In this document: piece by piece, positions 35,697-48,443 of the stretch | How the letters are laid out: the number at the start of each line of letters is the position of its first letter | How positions within the stretch are numbered: position 1 is the stretch's first letter | Source of the DNA: Chelydra serpentina | Taxonomy: Eukaryota > Chordata > Testudines > Chelydridae | Assembly (NCBI GenBank): GCA_037349315.1 | Contig: JBAIAC010000001.1 | Coordinates: 4,258,001-4,322,000 of the forward strand | Direction: 5' to 3' | Length of the DNA stretch: 64,000 bases | The notes under the pieces: model-generated | Databases searched by the model: none | What the model was told of the DNA's origin: nothing | What the model saw: only the letters and a program-made list of their open reading frames with translations | Program-made: the position numbers and the translations under genes

Positions 35697-35993
35697 AGAT
35701 AACACTTACATGCTACCAACCTTTACTAAAATATTTTCTCCCTTGAGCAACAGAATAAGGCTGTTATAACACTTTGCACATACCATATAGTACCTCCCAT
35801 CAGGGAATATCAAACAATTAATTAAGTCTCATAACCCTCTGAGGTAGGTGTAAGTAATACTAGGATTGATTTACTCAGTAGATGTTCAGGTGCAATATGT
35901 CTTCTGTTTTCTATGAGGATGCTATGACAGCAGAAACTTACCCCTGGGGAAGATGGGGTAAACTCATAGGAGCCCCACCAATGCAGTGCCTGA

Positions 35994-36090
35994 GGATTTG
36001 TCTACATAGTGAATTACTGCGCATCAAGCCAGGGTGCGAATCTAAAGTGCTCTAGCTTGCCACACACTAACTTGCCATGTAGGCAAGCCC
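35994..36090. mobile_element. Very short Harbinger-type MITE
   Basis: 97 bp with ends GGATTTGTCTACATAG and the complement of CATGTAGGCAAGCCC, flanked by TGA on both sides (35991-35993 and 36091-36093). Non-coding. Confidence 0.6.
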
Positions 36091-36689
36091 TGAGAGATGT
36101 GTGTGGTGATGTGGCCATGCCCTGGCCCCAGCTGGCCAATCACCTTATGAACTCTTCTTCTAGGTGACTTGCTGTCAGCCAGGGCCAGGAGAAGCCAGTG
36201 AAACCTGGGCAGAGGTTCTCAGAATTTACTCCATTTTAAAATGAGGAAATGGATGAAGAGAAAGATTAAGGCACTTGCTCAAGATTACATAGGAAGAAAA
36301 ACCACTCAGGCTACCTGTCTTCCACTGTAGTGCCACAAAAGTGGACACATTTTCAGATGGGGCCAGCATATAGGGCGGGGAGCTCTTTTGAAAATCTGGT
36401 CATCATCAGTGTTACAATGAGAGGTGCTGAATGCTGAGTCCTTTTTTGGGGAAAAAACCCTATCCCCAATTGTGGGTGTTGAGCATTTGAAAATTTTGCC
36501 CTTGAAGTCTCATCACTGACTCTAAAGGGGCATAGATTTGATCCTTAATGAATTGTGAAATTTATGATCATTGCCTTTTGACACAAGGGGTCAACAACAT
36601 TTAGGCACAGAGGAAAACAATGAAGAAAGTTGTGTATTATTTTTATTAGCTTTTCTCAGTATTACTTAAGTAATTCAGTCTCTTTCTCA

Positions 36690-37310
36690 TAGACTCATAG
36701 ACTCATAGACTTTAAGGTCAGAAGGGACCATTATGATCATCTAGTCTGACCTCCTGCACAATGCAGGCCACAGAATCTTACCCACCCACTTCTGGAATAA
36801 TCCTCTCACCTATGTCTCAGCTATTGAAGTCCTCAAATCATGGTTTAAAGACTTCAAGATGCAGAGAATCCTCTGGTAAGTGACCCGTGCCCCATGCTGC
36901 AGAGGAAGGCAAAAAACCTCCAGGGCCTCTGCCAATCTACCCTGGAGGAAAATTCCTTCCCGACCCCAAATATGGCGATCAGCTGAACCCCGAGCATGTG
37001 GGCAAGACTCACCAGCCAGACAGGGAAAAGTTCTCTGCAGTAACTTCTAACATCCCATCATTGACCATTGGTCCTATTTACCACTGATGGCAATTAATTG
37101 ACCTTTGACTAAGATCATGTTATCCCATCAAACCATCCCCTCCATAAACGTATCTAGCTTAATCTTGAAGCCAGATAGGTCTTTTGCCCCCACTGCTTCC
37201 CTTGGAAGGCTGTTCCAGAACTTCACTCCTCTGATGGTTAGAAACCTTCGTCTAATTTCAAGTCTAAACTTTCCTAAGGTACTCTCTCCCCTATCTCTCA
37301 ATAAACAGTA
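36690..37310 (-). mobile_element. CR1-group LINE of a third subfamily, 3' end only
   Basis: On the minus strand the start encodes FRLEIRRRFLTIRGVKFWNSLPREAVGAKDLSGFKIKLDTFMEGMV and a stop at 37128. This is a version of the CR1 ORF2 C-terminus clearly different from the [13 protein letters not shown] type. A long 3' UTR follows, ending in CATAGACTCATAGACTCATAG near 36690, an octamer-type terminus. It is 5'-truncated with no RT core. Confidence 0.8.
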
Positions 37311-37848
37311 ACTTGGTAATGTCTGCCCAATGACAAAATAAAGGCATAACACAGAAGTAATAACTAAGTGGATTTAGCCCAGAGTCATTTTCTGTCTAGC
37401 TTTTTTCTCCCATAGTGAACCAATGGATTGCTCAGAATTTAAGGTTAGATAAAAGAATTTTTAAATCAACTTCCTGAGATTAAAATCGGACACCTAATAT
37501 CTGATGGCAGGTCATTCTTACACCCTGTAATTGAAATGTTCAGTGTTTTTTGCCAACAAAAATAAAGATAATTTTTATCCTTCCAATTTGGCATTGGTTT
37601 GCTTCACTACCTGAGCCAGCTTCAGATAAATGCATGAGGACAATGTTGGTTCAGAGAGCAAACATGCACTGCAGTTCTTTGCAAGCCTTCAATGCCATAA
37701 AAACAATCTTTCAAGTGGCACTTTCTGCTCAATTCTAGCTTTAAAGTAGTCTTACAAAGGAGCCATAAGATTTATACGTGTCCTGTATCTTAGAAATCAA
37801 TTTCATTAAATGAATTTAAAAAAATAAAATAAATGAAGTAACCAGGAT
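37311..37848. other. Non-coding stretch, no gene seen
   Basis: AT-rich sequence without recognisable coding. Confidence 0.4.
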
Positions 37849-38463
37849 TTAGACCTTGGCTACACTTGCACTTTATACCGCAATAAAGCCACTTAGAGCA
37901 CTCTGCCTTACTCCCTGTCCACACTGGCAAGGCACATAGAGCTCTCTAACTCCCTGGCTAGAGCACTCCTGGTATTCCAGCTCCCTGAGAGGGATAACGC
38001 TGTTACGTCTTGGCTGAGACGTCCCAGAGTCAGTGTGAACGAGGAGTTAAGTTACTGTGCTCCGATTGACCTCCTGAAATGTCCCATAATCCCCTTAAAT
38101 CAAGTTGCCTCTCTTCTCTTTGTGAAATTGGCTGTGGAATGCAGAAGTGCCATTTCAAAGCTCCGTTTCAAATAGCCGGCTGCTTATCTGCAACAGTAAA
38201 TGTTTGCTGTGAGCGAGGGAAGGGGGAGGCGAGGGGGGTCTGAACTTACAAGACAGCGTGCTGACACACTCTCAGCACTCCAAAAAATCCACTCTCTCTC
38301 TATCCCCGCATATACACAACACACTCCTGTCACACTCCACCCCACCCCCTGCATTTGAAAAGCACATTGCAGCCACTTGAACGCTGGGATAGCTGTCCAT
38401 AATGCACTGCTCCCAATGCCGCTGCAAATGCTGCAAATGTGGTCACACCAGTGTGCTTTCCGC

Positions 38464-39478
38464 CAGGGGAGGCGAGTTGTATGGGCCCGTGGTGCCTGGG
38501 CTCCAGCAATATTTAGGGCCCAGGAGCCCGGCTCCACCAATGTGTTTCCTGGCCCCCATTTGCTGCCCATGTGCACCTCCCCCGCCCCTGGAGAAACCCT
38601 GCCTCTCCCTTGCAGCTCCAAACTGACTCCACTCTGCTTACTACTGGCATCAACTGCCACTGCAGGGTGCTAGTGCCCCCCACACAATAGTGGCAGGTCA
38701 CGCTGGGCAAGGGGCAGCCCCATCCCCACCCCCAGTGAGGCTACAGTGAGGGACAGCAGCAGGGGAGGAGGCCACATGTGATGGCAGCCCCCCCACACAC
38801 CCATCACAGGGAAGGTGAGGGGTCTTCTTGGACCTGAGAAGAGCCCTAGGAGCACATTAAGTGACAGTGGTGCGGGGTGAGTGTGCTACTGGGAGGGAGA
38901 GGGGGACCCCTCCCCCAGAGCTCACTGCTGCTGGCGGGGAGAGGGCTGGTGGGAATCCTCCTCTCTGGCCCCAGCCTCGGGACAGCCTGCCTGCACCCCA
39001 AACGCATCCCCAGCCCTGCCCCACCCCAAAGACTGCACCCCCAGCCAGAGCCCTCACCCCCCTGCACCCCAACCTTCTGCCCTAGCCCTGAGCCTCTCCA
39101 TCACCCCAAACCTGATTCCCAACCCCAGACAGAGCCCTGACCCCCCCGCACCCTACCCCTCTGCCCTAGCCCTGAGCCCCTCCCACATTCCAAACCCCTC
39201 ATCCCCAGCCACACCCCAACCCATCCCCAGCTCCACCCCACAGCCCTCACCCTTGCACCCCCTCCCTCCACAAATCCTCCCATCCCCAAACTCCTTCCCA
39301 TAGCCTGCACCCTGCACCCCTCCTGCACCCCAATCCCCTGCCCCAGCCCAGGGCCTGCACCCCAGACCTCCTCCCCAATCCAAACTCCCTCCCAGAGCCT
39401 TAGGCAGTGGGGGGTGGAGTTTGCGGGGGTGTGGGGGTTCTGGGCACCACCAAAATTTCTACAAACCTGCCACCCCTG
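38464..39478. mobile_element. GC-rich hAT-like element nested in a MITE
   Basis: It starts CAGGGGAGGCGAGTTG and ends AACCTGCCACCCCTG, which are inverted-repeat-like. A clear 8-bp duplication is not seen, so the borders are less sure. The inside has C-rich repeats of the type CACCCCAAACCCC. Its many long overlapping frames on both strands are low-complexity and not genes. Confidence 0.65.
38980..39400. repeat. C-rich minisatellite
   Basis: Degenerate repeats built from CCCTGCACCCCAACC and GCCCTAGCCCTGAGCC, the complement of the G-rich repeat at 28420-28770. Confidence 0.75.
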
Positions 39479-39584
39479 CTTGCAGTTGTCACTGTGGACA
39501 GACTGCAGCACTTTCCCTAGTGCGCTCTCCGAAGGTTGGTGTAACTCAAAGCGTTCTACATCTGCAAGTGTAGCCATAGCCTTA

Positions 39585-41993
39585 GTGCCTCTTAAGAGTT
39601 TATAACAGCATTCTCACATACTCCTTCTCACACATTCATGCACATTTATAGTAGTGAAAGATTAGTTTATTGTAAAATTTAAAAGTGAAATTGGCATTCA
39701 CCTTGTCAGACATATGGCAGGTGGCAGAGGGGAAGATCCCACATCACTGTATTTTTTTAAAAAAAACCTTAAGGGTGTTGTTGCTATTCAGGAAAAAAAT
39801 CATGGATGCACTTTAGTGAATCAGCACAGTGATTATATTGATACTCCAATGTAATTAATAGACTCTTTGCATACTAAGGGTCCTGGATTTCTTTAAGAGT
39901 GGTAGTCCTGGTATTGGTTACCAGAGAGGAATTGTATTCAAGGTAATAAGCTGCAAACTTTAATACTTATTTTGACAGTATTTGTTCATGGAAAAGGAAA
40001 GGGATGTGTACAAAAACCAGACTTGAATGATTGTAATGATCTACCACAGCACACAAACATCTGCTTAAATGAAGATGATCTTGTTTACTAATTTCAGAAA
40101 CAGGAAGAGCTGCAGTTTAATGCCTGATCCTACTTCCATTGGAGTCAGAGCCAAACTCTCATTGATCTCAATGAGAGCAGGGGATCATGCCTAGGATCAA
40201 CACTCAGCAGCAGACTCATGCACAGTGCAAGAAGACAGTAAGAAATTCAGTAATAGTAAGCCAAGATGGATACGCTTCTAGAAGCAGACTTATTCCAGGA
40301 ATGCATTGTGCTTGCTGGATCTAAAAGGCCAGTGTAACTATGAGTCAGGATAAACAATAATTCCAGCTATAAGAGATACTGATTTATATTGAAAAACAAA
40401 TAAAAAAACAACAACCCTTAAACTGCTTCAGGAGAAGATTCTTTAAAGTCATGCTGTTCCATGGAAAAAAGCACTTTAAAGTGATTTCCATCTCCTACCT
40501 TCATTACTTGTGTTCTGTAGATTTGCTGATACACCTCTCATATAGGGCTAAATGGCTATAGCAGTGGGACTGTAAGAGGCTGTGTCCTGTTGCTGCAGGG
40601 TGGGCTGGCTCCTGATGATGATTTCATTGGGATTGAGGTTGCAGAGGAGGAGGGCCACTTATCTGTGCCACTTATGCTATCCCTTATCAGCAGGGATAGC
40701 TGGCTAAAAAGTGCTGTCTAGAAAGCTGCTGACCCCATCTCCCCCACAGCTAGCCCAGAAGCTGCCATGCCCTGCCTGATTGTCCCTCCTAGCCCAGCTC
40801 CCTCTGCCCTGAAAATTAGAAGGACTCACACATGCTGGGTGCTCCAGCCCCGGAGCACCCACAGAGTCGGCGCCTATGGCAGGCAGAAAGAGGGTTACCC
40901 GCTGGATATGCTGAGAGACGTAGAAGATAACTGATGCTTCCTTGATACAAGATACCAGGGAAGTTCAGTTCTGGGGAAGACTGTGGACTATGGACAAAGT
41001 GGTCAAGGGAATGGTTGTACCTCCCTACCTCAGTTCAAGAGTGAAAAGAGTTCAGCATTTTGGTATTTCAGCCCACAGCCAGAAGAACCAAACCATTAGT
41101 TAAATAAACTAATATTTCAGAACCTTAGGTTCTACACCTGGTTATATATTCATGAGTTGGGTTTATCACCCATCTCTAGAGCAGGCATAGCCAATATTAT
41201 TTCTGTTTAAGGGCTTACGCTCCAATCCTACAAAAATTTACCTACATACTTAGCTTTACTACCTTGAGTATTTTCATTGACTTCAAGGATTGCAAGAACT
41301 GACCACTGTTTTTTTTCCCCTTTGCACAGCTGTTGGGTGAATATTGCTACTACTAATTACCACTGTTACAATTAAATGCCACTTTTAACTGTGGTCATGA
41401 TTTTTACAAAAAGTGAACTAACAACTCAAACTCAACCACCCAATGGCCGCAGTCATAATAAAATTTTAAAGATGAGGGATTCTGTGAAGGAACATGTTAG
41501 AAACTAAAGTCATTTAGGAAGGTACGCAGGAGACATAACAATAGCATCACCTTAGATGACATTAGCTTAATAAATTTCACATCAGATAAATATTTAGCTG
41601 TTAAGAAACCCACACACACCTGGGTGAAGATGTTGTAGCTTAAAAATCTGTAAGTGGTACCATATCTATCCTCCAGAGGGCAAAATGTGGTGAAGAAACT
41701 TACACCACAAAAACATCTGTTTAAAGATCATTGTATTAAGAGAGAAAAGAATGTGCATTAGGAACAGAGTTTTGGAAATGCTCAGCAATTTTGTAACTCT
41801 GGAAATCGGGGTCACAATGGGAGCTGAACTCTTGAAAATTGTCAACCAGGCCCATTTTATGGTGAAATTCAGCCCTGCATCAAGGACCAGCACAAAGCTT
41901 GTGGTCCACTTAAATCTCACTTTTGCTGGACACCTGCAGAGGGCTGAAATTCTCACAGTGAAAGATTTGACTGAGAATAGGACAGACCCTTGG
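39585..41993. other. Non-coding stretch with one hAT-end fragment
   Basis: Mostly AT-rich, no gene seen. A fragment resembling the end of a hAT-derived repeat (GGTGCTCCAGCCCCGGAGCA, then CGGCGCCTATGGCA) lies at about 40838-40882. The other end of that element was not found. Confidence 0.45.
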
Positions 41994-42001
41994 TATAGGG
42001 A

Positions 42002-42896
42002 TAGGGTTGCCAGGTGTCCGATTTTCGACAGGAACGCCTGGTCAAAAAGGGACCCTGGCAGCTCCAGTCAGCACCACCGACCAGGCAGTTAAAAGTCCGG
42101 TCAGCGGTGCTGTAGGGCTAAAGCAGGATAGTCCCTACCTGTCCTAGATGGCACCGTGCTGTGCCCTGGAAGTGGCCAGCAGGTCCGGCTCCTAGGTGGG
42201 GGGGCCACAGGGCTCTGAGCACTGCCCCCACCCCAAGTGCTGGCTCCACACTCCCGTTGGCCTCCTGGCCCCACCACCTAGGAACTGGACCTGCTGCTGG
42301 CCGCTTCCAGGGTGCAGCACGGTGCCAGGAAGGTAGGAAGCCTGTCTTAGCGCCCCCTGCTGCGCTGCTGACTGGGAGCCACCCGAGGTAAGCCTGAGCC
42401 CTTACCCCCAGCCCTGAGCCCTCCCAACCCAAAGCCCTCTCCTACACCCCAAACCCCTCATCCATGGCCACACCCCAGAGCTCACACACCCCGCCCAGAG
42501 CTCTCACCCCCTCCCAAACCCCAAACCCCTGCCTCAACCCGCAGCCCCCTCCTGCACCCCAAATCCCTCATCACCAGCCCCACCCCAGAGCCTGCACCTC
42601 CAGCCGAAACCCTCCCACCCTCCCCAACCCCAACTCCCTACCCCAGCCCGGAACTCCCTCCTGCACCCCAAATCCCTAATTTCTGGCCCCACCCAGGAGC
42701 CCACACCCACAGTTAGAGCCTTCTCCCCTCCCACACCCCTGCCCAGCCCAGTGAAAGTGAGTGGGAGGGAGAGCGAGCCACCAAGGGAGGGAGAATGTAG
42801 TGAGCTGGGGTGGGGCCTTGGGGCATGGGTGGAGCCTCGGTGAAGGGGCCAGGCTAGGGTGTTTGGTTTTCTGCAATTAGAAAGTTGGCAAACCTA
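42002..42896. mobile_element. hAT-type element with C-rich minisatellite
   Basis: The ends TAGGGTTGCCAGGTGTCC and the complement of GAAAGTTGGCAAACCTA are inverted repeats. The flanking octamers TATAGGGA and TACAGGGG share 6 of 8 bases. The inside has the C-rich repeat at 42390-42720 and no transposase. Confidence 0.75.
42390..42720. repeat. C-rich minisatellite
   Basis: Imperfect repeats of CACCCCAAATCCCTCATC and CCAGCCCCACCCCAGAGC, related to the repeats at 28420-28770 and 38980-39400. Confidence 0.75.
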
Positions 42897-42904
42897 TACA
42901 GGGG

Positions 42905-44863
42905 CCTGGATCTACAAAGGGACTTAAGTATTGTGTTGCTGATTGTTGCAATGCCTACATCACAGGAACAACACTGCAACCCACAAAGCCTGGTCACCCT
43001 ATACAATGAATTGGGGCGAAAGATATGCTCAAGACCATGATTCACAAAGCCAAAACCCTAGGCAGAGAGCCATTTATGCTAGTCAATGGGAGATACCAAG
43101 GAAAGGGATGTGTGCTAAGCCCCACCCCTCTCACAGAGTTCAGCGTATAAGTCCAGGCTACAGAGATGTATCTATCTCCGCTAACTATCCACTAACCAGG
43201 GGAAGACAGGCACTCCTCCACGTAAGTCACGTGCAGGGCCTAATCCAGCAGGTGTGCTCAGAAGCTGCCTGACTCCACAGAAGACAGTTGTGGGGAAAGG
43301 GGGAGGGGGGAAGAGAAGAGGCAAACCTCCCTTGTAATCATTAGGCCAATGGCTAGAGTACTCACCCAGGATCCCACTTCAAGTTCCTCCCTCTGCTGTC
43401 TGAGAAGGGATTTGAACAGGTATGTGTCACCTCTCAGGTAATGCTATAACTGCTGGGTTATAGAGAGTGATTTTAACTCTTTCTCTGGCCCAGTTAATAT
43501 TTAATTATTAAACATTTATTTTTGAGGAATAACTTCAACAGGAGAGTCCAAGCGAGACCCACACAAGAATAGCCCATTGCCCAGTGATTAGAGGACAGCA
43601 TATCCCTGTTAAAATCCCTTCTCCTCAGCAGGCACAGGGGACTTAAATGAGGAGTCTCCCACAACCCAAGGGATGACCCTAACCACCTAGTTAAAGATTA
43701 TAAGGAAGGTCAGCCTCTCTCTCCTCTCCACCCTCAGCTGTTTTGTACATAGTTAGGTGGCTTCTGAGCAGGCCTAGTGGGATCGAATCATACATGCAAA
43801 TTAAGCAGAGGAGACCCTATCTTCCCCATGGATCAGTTTGGGGCTGAAGCAGAAGATAGGTGCCCAGACACCTACCATGAGGCAGCAGCGTACATGTTCA
43901 GAGGCAGAAGCTTAAGTGCCAAGGGAACTTTTACTGCAAACACTTAGGTGCTGAGTGAGTTTGGGCACCTACAGGATTAGACTGCGGCTGAGCACGCGTT
44001 CTGTGGACCTCAGTGATGTCTAAAAATGGGACTTAAGTACAGGCCCAGCGCAAGCTTTTTTGCCGCCCTAGGGGGCGAAGAAGCAAAAACAATTAAAAAA
44101 ACCTGACACCGCAGCGGAGGAGTCGCCGCCAACATGCTGCTGAAAAGAGGGAAGGAGTCGCCGCCCAAATATCTGGCTGGCTGAATGCGTCACTCGGCCC
44201 TGCCCACTACATTGGGACCTGCCCCTTACGTCCTCCAACCAATCGCGGCAGGAGAGGTCTTAGTCAGACAGCCAATGGCCGTTCCTAGGTGGAGGCAGGT
44301 TCACCATGGTGCAGCCGTGTCCCCCCTTTAGGGGAGCCCTGGGACGCCGATTGACAATTACATTATCCAATAGAAAAAAGGAATGAGAGATGCTGGCCAA
44401 TGCCAGGCATCAGATCCCAGGGGTGGCCAATAGAGAGGTGGCCAAGTCACCGGGGGGCGGGATGGCACCAGGCTTGAACTGGTGAGTGACAGGTCCGCTC
44501 GGCTACAGATCGGGCTCTGGGGGCGCGACCAAGGGGGACTGGGGTGTGGCAAAAGCAACCAATGGGTGGTGGCTTCATACTGGAACAGCCAATGAGAAGC
44601 CAGGTGGGCGGGGTAGGGTGCGAGCAGGTAGAGGTGCCTGAGGAAGTTGCTGTGGCTGGTATCTGACAGCTGGGGAACAAGCGGCTGATGCGCCCCGGGA
44701 TAAGAGCAGGAGCGGTGCCAGCTTTTTTCCGCCCTCGGCAGCGGCTGCCGAGGGCCCTGAAATGCCACCACCCAAATCCTGGCTCCCTAGGCGACCGCCT
44801 AGGGTTGCCTAATGGTAGCGCTGGCCCTGCTTAAGTAGCTTTGTGGATCCAGGACAGTGTTAC
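42905..44863. mobile_element. Putative old DNA transposon with tRNA-like internal segments
   Basis: The left end CCTGGATCTACAAAGGGACTTAAGTA and the complement of the right end TTAAGTAGCTTTGTGGATCCAGG are about 26-bp imperfect inverted repeats (near 42906-42931 and 44831-44857). They frame sequence with tRNA-like remains, such as GGGATTTGAACAGGTATG near 43408 and GATGACCCTAACCACCTAG near 43672. A younger hAT element sits next to the right end. No transposase was found. The duplication at the borders is unclear. Confidence 0.45.
44040..44829. mobile_element. hAT element with a CCAAT-box cluster
   Basis: The inverted ends CAGGCCCAGCGC and (complement of the right end) CAGGGCCAGCGC are flanked by perfect 8-bp duplications CTTAAGTA (44032-44039 and 44830-44837). 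The GC-rich inside contains at least seven CCAAT motifs between 44238 and 44592. The 137-residue minus-strand frame at 44358-44771 shows no domain and follows from base composition. Confidence 0.92.
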
Positions 44864-47393
44864 TAAGAGAAATCTATTTTCTGGCTGTTTCCATCTCCCT
44901 TTGTTTCAAGATCACCCTTAATGGAACACAAGACTGAAAGGAAAGGCATATTTAATTAGTACACTGAGTACTGTGCCACCCTTGCCCACGCAATAGCACT
45001 TAGAAAAAGGCTCTCACTTCATTCAGCACCCATTCTCAATGAGTTCAATAGTTTGTGAAATATTTGCCAGTCTCTATTATATGCGTTGAACAAATAATAC
45101 AGCACTCTGGGAGAAAATATGTAATATGAATGGGGCAAAAAAGCATGCATAATAATTTCAAACACTTTCCACAGGAAAGGCCTTTAGTACTGGGGCCTAT
45201 TTTCTTTTAGCTGTTTTCAAATGAAAACAGCAAGAGATCCTTCCTCCAGAAAAAAATATTCCTTTGTATGCATTTCATAAGCATGGCTAGGTAGCTCCAA
45301 CTGAGTACCAAATGGTGTCATTACATTCATTTAGATATCTCCTGCCATATGTCAAGAAGATGGCTGTATCTGCAGAATATTACAGATGTTGCTGAATCAG
45401 CACTGAAAACACTCTACAGCTGAATATGCAGAAATATATGTTAAGATGAGGGAAGAGGCTTTTCCATTTTTGTGTGTAAATATATATATAATGTCAGGAT
45501 CTACTGAAGTTTCAGCATTAATATTTCTTATTGATTCAGTACAACAAATATGCATTATAGGGAAATAAATTTCAATAATATTGCCCCAAAGAACTTATCT
45601 TTTATAATTTAGTTCACACACAAAACCTAACAGGTTTTCCACACATTTAATCAAAAATTAAACTAACAAAGTTACAGTTTAAAAACAAATGTCACACCAT
45701 TTCTAATCGAGATCATAACAGTAGCTGTCATTTGAAAATAGTCTATCACATATTCCCCACCCAAGGAGGGAAAGAAACCCCACAAACCAACAGTTTAGAG
45801 ACTGTGATGGACTGCACACAATGCTAAATGTTCACAAAGCAAGCCAATACTATGGTACACATAAAACAAAAATATACTGAAATAATCTACTGTACTCAGG
45901 ATCTGGGAGGTTAAAACATTTAGTATTTTAGTTCTCACAGCATGATAAGATATTTTGACAAAATAAAAATAATAAAAAAGTATAATAAGCCCTTGCCTAC
46001 AAAATGAAACCAAAGTAAAAAAAAAAGAGATTTAAGGGCAATCTAAAGAGGCAGCTTGGGTTCAGTGTCTAACATTACCAAGAAAAGTGAAATTCCCATG
46101 AATCAATGCTCTGTCACCATGGCAACCTTGCAAGGTAATACAAAAGAGTTCATTTTTATGCAACACGGTTTTATAAAATCTATCATCCAAAATGTGGCAG
46201 CATGTACTATCTTTTGGTCTGCTGTGACAGTGCAATGCATAGGATTATTAAATATAATCAATGCCTCACTTATTAACAGTCAAGAAAGTTACATCTGAAA
46301 TGCAAATGTTGAAAATTAAAATGAAAGGTAACCATAAATTGTCATGAGGAAAGTAACAATAATGCTTTTTCCCATACTGTGTTTTAAATAAAATTATGAA
46401 ATATTATTCATTGCTTATTTTGAATAGCTATTACATGACCTTTAAAGCAAGCCTAATCAAGGTAATATGACCATGACTGCAGCAAAGCCTTCTGTAATAA
46501 ATCCCTTCAGTCTGACAAAGCATAAAAACTGCACTAATAAATGATTATCTGCAAGCACAGCTGGCCCTGAGGACTTCAGTAAGAAAGCCGGTACAATCAA
46601 GAGAATTCACCATTAACAATTCTCAAGGCATCCTCTTTACTAAATATAATAGATTTTACTATGCTCAAAACATGTTTCATGGCAGGGTTACCAGGCAATC
46701 TGCATCAAGTGGTCTGGGTTAATTTGATTCGTGTTCTTTTTCACACAATGTCTAATTGTGAATGGCTTTGCATCTTGACCTCTTTCTCTCTCCTAAGCGC
46801 TACCCGCCGCCCCCCCCCACACACACATACAGAAAGAAATGTTAAAGTGAGGGTAGCTGAAGCATAGAAAGGGTTTTTTGGACCACAACACTCTGTCATA
46901 ACAAAAAAATATGCCTTTTAGGGTGTCAAAACATAGAGGTTTTTGGCTTATATGTACATCAGACAAGTAAAATACCTTTATGTTGGGCAACTAAGGCCTT
47001 GATAGTGCAACTGGCTCCAAGACAGTGGGCCCTGTGCCTCTGAGGAGTCCCACTGAAATTAATGGGGGTCCATGTGCATGGTTCCGATAGCAGTATGAGG
47101 ACCAAGTGTGGATTGAAAAGTCAGTCACAAAAAAAAATTAGACTGCAGTGTAAGAAGAGATTTATTCTCCAAAAATCCCTGGCACACGCTCACAGCTGGA
47201 ACTGTGGCCATAAGATATTCATATCCCCACAGCTTGTTTTTGTGTCACCCTCAACAGAAGTGAAAGTGTATTGTGTTCTATCAAAGAGCTAGTAGATCAT
47301 ACGGTTCAGCTGCCCCTAGCTTTCCTTATCCCCCAGCTCTTTGCTTGCCTGGTTAGACTTTCCTCTTCAAAAACAAGCCAAACAAAAAACTAC
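44864..47393. other. Non-coding stretch, no gene seen
   Basis: About 2.5 kb of AT-rich sequence with a short (TA)n near 45480 and a poly-C/(CA)n run near 46807. No domain found. Confidence 0.45.
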
Positions 47394-47774
47394 CAGGGCT
47401 GTACATTGATTAAAAAAATTAATCACAATTAATTGTGTAATTAATCACACTGTTAAACAATAATAGAATACCATTTATTTAAATACTTTTGGATGTTTTC
47501 CACATTTTCAAATATATTGCTTTGAATTACAACACTAAATAAAAAGTGTACAGTGCTCCTTTATAATTATTTTTGATTACAAATATTTGCACTGTAAAAA
47601 AAAAAAATAGTATTTTTCAATTCACCTAATACAAGTACTGTAGTGCAATCTCTTTATCATGAAAGTTGAATGTATAAATGTAGAATTATGTACAAAAATA
47701 ACTGCATTCAAAAATAAAACAATGTAAAACTTTAGAGTCTACAAGTCCCTCAATCCTACATTTTGTTCAGCCAA

Positions 47775-48323
47775 TCGCTCAGAGAAACAAGTTTGTTCAC
47801 GTTTGCAGGAGATCATGCTTCTCGCTTCTTGTTCACAATGTCACCTGAAAGTGATAACAGGTGTTCACATGGCACTGTTGTAGCCAGCGTCACAAGATAT
47901 TTACATGTTATGTGTCCTAAAGGTTCATATGTCCCTTCATGCTTCAACTACCATTCCAGAGGACATGCGTCCATGCTGATGACGGGTTCTGCTTGATAAT
48001 AATCAAAAGTCGTGCGGACTAATGCATGTTCATTTTTATCATCTGAGTCAAATGCCACCAGCAGAAGGTTGATTTTCTTTTCTTGGTGGTTCGGGTTCTG
48101 TACTTTCTGCATTGGAGTGTTGCTCTTTTAAGACTTCTGAAAACATGCTCCACATTCTGTCCTGATCAGATTTTGGAAGGTACTTCAGATTCGTAAACCT
48201 TGGTTCAAGGGCTGTAGTTGTCTTTAGAAATTTCACATTGGTACCTTCTTTGCGTTTTGTTAAATCTGCAGTGAAAGTGTTCTTAAAATAAACACTTAAA
48301 ATAAACAACATGTGCTGAGTCAT
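47775..48323 (-). pseudogene. hAT transposase C-terminal half, left arm
   Basis: The open part 48048-48323 reads KNTFTADLTKRKEGTNVKFL, then TALEPRFTNLKYLP and SEVLKEQ, typical of the region before the hAT dimerisation domain. It breaks at several stops, but the dimerisation part continues in altered frames to 47775 (SGMVVEA, complement of the right-arm segment). No DDE catalytic region and no BED finger remain. It belongs to the ZBED/hAT family by pattern. Confidence 0.75.
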
Positions 48324-48443
48324 CGTCTGAGACTACTATAACATGAAATATATGGCAGAATGCATGTAAAATAGAGCCGGAGACATATAATTCTCCCACA
48401 AGGAGTTCAGTCACAAATTTAATTAACACAATTTTTTTTAACA

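Larger units (their letters stand above)
37852..39581. mobile_element. Harbinger-type MITE carrying a GC-rich insertion
   Basis: The ends GACCTTGGCTACACTTGC and the complement of GCAAGTGTAGCCATAGCC are inverted repeats flanked by TTA (37849-37851 and 39582-39584). It holds no transposase. Its right-hand part (GCAGTTGTCACTGTGGACAG) continues the left part after an insertion of about 1 kb. Confidence 0.8.

Noticed and set aside
38377..39605. Cluster of open frames up to 158 residues
   Set aside because: They follow from C-rich tandem repeats in a nested hAT-like element.
44358..44771. 137-residue minus-strand frame
   Set aside because: It lies within a non-autonomous hAT element. No domain, and overlapping frames are equally open.
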